Positions 37,738 to 39,216 of a stretch of 39,216 nucleotides of DNA are shown piece by piece. Positions within the stretch are counted from its first letter, which is position 1; every line of letters begins with the position of its first letter. Under the pieces are notes generated by a model. The model was not told the DNA's origin. It did no database searches and saw nothing but the letters and a program-made list of their open reading frames with translations. Source of the stretch: an uncultured Saprospiraceae bacterium (GTDB lineage: Bacteria; Bacteroidota; Bacteroidia; Chitinophagales; Saprospiraceae); contig CALBWK010000154.1 of NCBI GenBank assembly GCA_937969415.1, forward strand, positions 1 to 39,216. The letters run 5' to 3'. The position numbers were made by a program, and so were the translations under genes.

Positions 37738-39216
37738 TTATTTCTTCAGAATAACAAACTGCTCAACTACTTCTTTAGAACCTTCAGGTCTCATATAAAT
37801 AAAGTAGTTACCATTATTTAATTCAGAAAGATTTACATCGACTTCTTCAGTATGATTCAAATCAAAATTTCCATGCTTCATAACTTCTCCTTGGGAAGTG
37901 CTTATGAAATAATGAATCTCTTTACCCATATATTCTGACATATCGATTTTCAATACATCTTGAGCAGGGTTAGGAAATAGTCGTATGCCGCTCTCAATCT
38001 CAGCCACTATATCTACAAATCTGAAATCTGAAATCTCTACTGTTCCATCTTCATATTCAGTAACTACTTGATAGTAGTTCTTACCTATCTCTGGCGTAGA
38101 GTGTACGAAATAAAATTGCTGATCACTTTCTACACTTTCTGGCGATATCACAGCGATATTTTCAAAGTCTTCTCCATCCATATGTACCCACTGAAATGCA
38201 ACTTGCTTAACTGCTTTGCCATCTTGCGAATTGTAGTGATAAGAAAGTTCAGCTTGTTGATCCTGTGTTGGAGTCGCTCTGAAGTCATTCGGTTCAGAGT
38301 ATTCAATCAAGGCTAATTCTATTGGATCATTAGGACCCTGTAAGCGTCTACCACAAGTTTCTATGACGATGTCATCTATGACAATGACATCCAAGTTGCC
38401 AGATGCATCACATCTGAATCTTATTCTGGTATTGTCAGATAGGTTAGCAGAAGGAATCGTAACTCTTTCATTCTCACGGACGAGATTCTGGAATTCTACT
38501 CCACTATTCCACTCTTCTATGATAGTGTAACTAGAGCCACCATTCGTAGAAACCTCTAGAAAGAAGTCTTCGCCTGCTTCCATTCCATCAGCACGATAAG
38601 TAAAGCTGACCTTCACTTCGTTGAAAGATCCAAGATCAAGCACATCTGAGAACAGAGAAGATGCCGCTCCAGAATTATCTCTCAACCTTATAGAGTTGCT
38701 CCCAGAACCATTACCATCACCATTATTCAGTCTGTCGACATCTCCTCCACCATCATTCCATATACCAAATCCTGATTCAAAGTCTTCACTTGACAAGGTC
38801 TCACAATCCACGATGACTCCGCCTCTAGGAGTCGCACATTCACTAAAAAGTATTCTTCTTCCCCCATCGACTACCCATATTCTATTATCATCACTTACGG
38901 AAATATGATTGCCGGTTTGGTCTGATTGTTTAGACCATACTTGATTGCCTTCATAAAAATATAGACTTCCATCGCTTTCTGACAGTGCCCATATATTATC
39001 CGATCCTTCTGAGATACCTATATCTCTGGCTTTAAAAGTTCCTTTTCTAAACCAGCGGTCATTGCTTAATTGGTAAACAAATCCATCTGTGCCTACTATC
39101 CAGGCATTGCCATCAACATATACATCCAACTTCTTGGCTCTTACAGCAGGATCCATTCGAGTCCAATTGAATAGAGTAGAATTTCGTCTATAGACAACAC
39201 CACCATCACCTACAAC
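37738..39216 (-). CDS. T9SS-sorted, tectonin-like surface protein (5' end cut by window edge)
   Basis: The frame is open to the right edge with tectonin-like text (VVGDGGVVYRR, then NWTRMDPAVRAKKLDVYVDG), so the Met at 39156 is internal and the real start is outside. The visible part holds tectonin-type repeats (GNAWIVGTDGFVYQLSNDRWFRKG, IWALSESDGSLYFYEGNQVW, RIWVVDGGRRILF). A beta-sandwich domain follows at about residues 130-275 of the visible part (DFESGFGIWNDGGGDVDR, then YRADGMEAGEDFFLEVSTNGGSSYTIIEEW), common in secreted Bacteroidota proteins. It ends with a T9SS type A sorting domain (RLFPNPAQDVLKI ... NNGNYFIYM). It is therefore exported through type IX secretion. Tectonins bind carbohydrates, so adhesion or glycan binding is a guess. 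The whole length is unknown. Confidence 0.85.
   Translation of the reverse strand, partial: VVGDGGVVYRRNSTLFNWTRMDPAVRAKKLDVYVDGNAWIVGTDGFVYQLSNDRWFRKGTFKARDIGISEGSDNIWALSESDGSLYFYEGNQVWSKQSDQTGNHISVSDDNRIWVVDGGRRILFSECATPRGGVIVDCETLSSEDFESGFGIWNDGGGDVDRLNNGDGNGSGSNSIRLRDNSGAASSLFSDVLDLGSFNEVKVSFTYRADGMEAGEDFFLEVSTNGGSSYTIIEEWNSGVEFQNLVRENERVTIPSANLSDNTRIRFRCDASGNLDVIVIDDIVIETCGRRLQGPNDPIELALIEYSEPNDFRATPTQDQQAELSYHYNSQDGKAVKQVAFQWVHMDGEDFENIAVISPESVESDQQFYFVHSTPEIGKNYYQVVTEYEDGTVEISDFRFVDIVAEIESGIRLFPNPAQDVLKIDMSEYMGKEIHYFISTSQGEVMKHGNFDLNHTEEVDVNLSELNNGNYFIYMRPEGSKEVVEQFVILKK

Overview
The window looks like a chromosomal piece of a Bacteroidota bacterium, probably Saprospiraceae-like; the rank below phylum is inference. 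The signs are: type IX secretion (T9SS) C-terminal sorting domains on two large proteins; DUF4292, DUF2087 and DUF6090 proteins; the acpP-fabF-rnc gene order; promoter-like TAnnTTTG boxes; scarce Shine-Dalgarno sites; several TTG starts; and AT-rich DNA. I see no rRNA, tRNA, CRISPR array, insertion sequence or prophage, so most of it reads as vertically inherited genome.

Layout. 1-4630 (+): a tight operon of a CreD-like envelope protein (cut by the window edge), an exosortase of the K type (XrtK) and a polytopic protein ending in an MSEP-CTERM sorting signal, closed by a strong terminator. 4628-8182 (-): acpP, fabF, rnc and a YdjM-type membrane hydrolase, with a hairpin between acpP and fabF. 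8461-14863 (+): pyruvate kinase, then a TPR protein, a DUF4292 lipoprotein, an EnvC-like protein, HflX and thioredoxin. 14864-15331 is a non-coding patch packed with repeated hairpins between convergent genes. 15332-18824 (-): bamA and uppS. 18952-22515 (+): a lipoprotein, a WecA/MraY-type sugar-phosphate transferase, an ankyrin protein, the fluoride channel FluC and another lipoprotein. 23155-25866 (-): a T9SS-secreted C10 protease. 26319-27334 (+): DUF2087 and DUF6090 genes. 27388-32632 (-): a peptidoglycan-binding lipoprotein, ileS and a DUF4440-like lipoprotein. 32910-37150 (+): a lipoprotein, then a GbsR/MarR-type regulator cluster. 37187-39216 (-): a FixH/YtkA-like protein and a T9SS-sorted, tectonin-like protein cut by the window edge.

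Two parts stand out. The first is the XrtK/MSEP-CTERM pair, where a sorting enzyme is overlapped by the gene of its probable single substrate, a multi-pass membrane protein carrying VIT and degenerate vWA-like domains. The second is the GbsR cluster. Its regulator gene is preceded by a perfect 44-bp palindrome and a promoter box so close to the ATG that the mRNA may be leaderless. Two near-identical copies of a related imperfect operator precede the two following small membrane-protein genes. I infer a small autoregulated membrane/redox regulon that may also include the DUF393 (DCC) and TIGR01777-type genes downstream.

No database search was possible. Family names rest on motifs recognised by eye.
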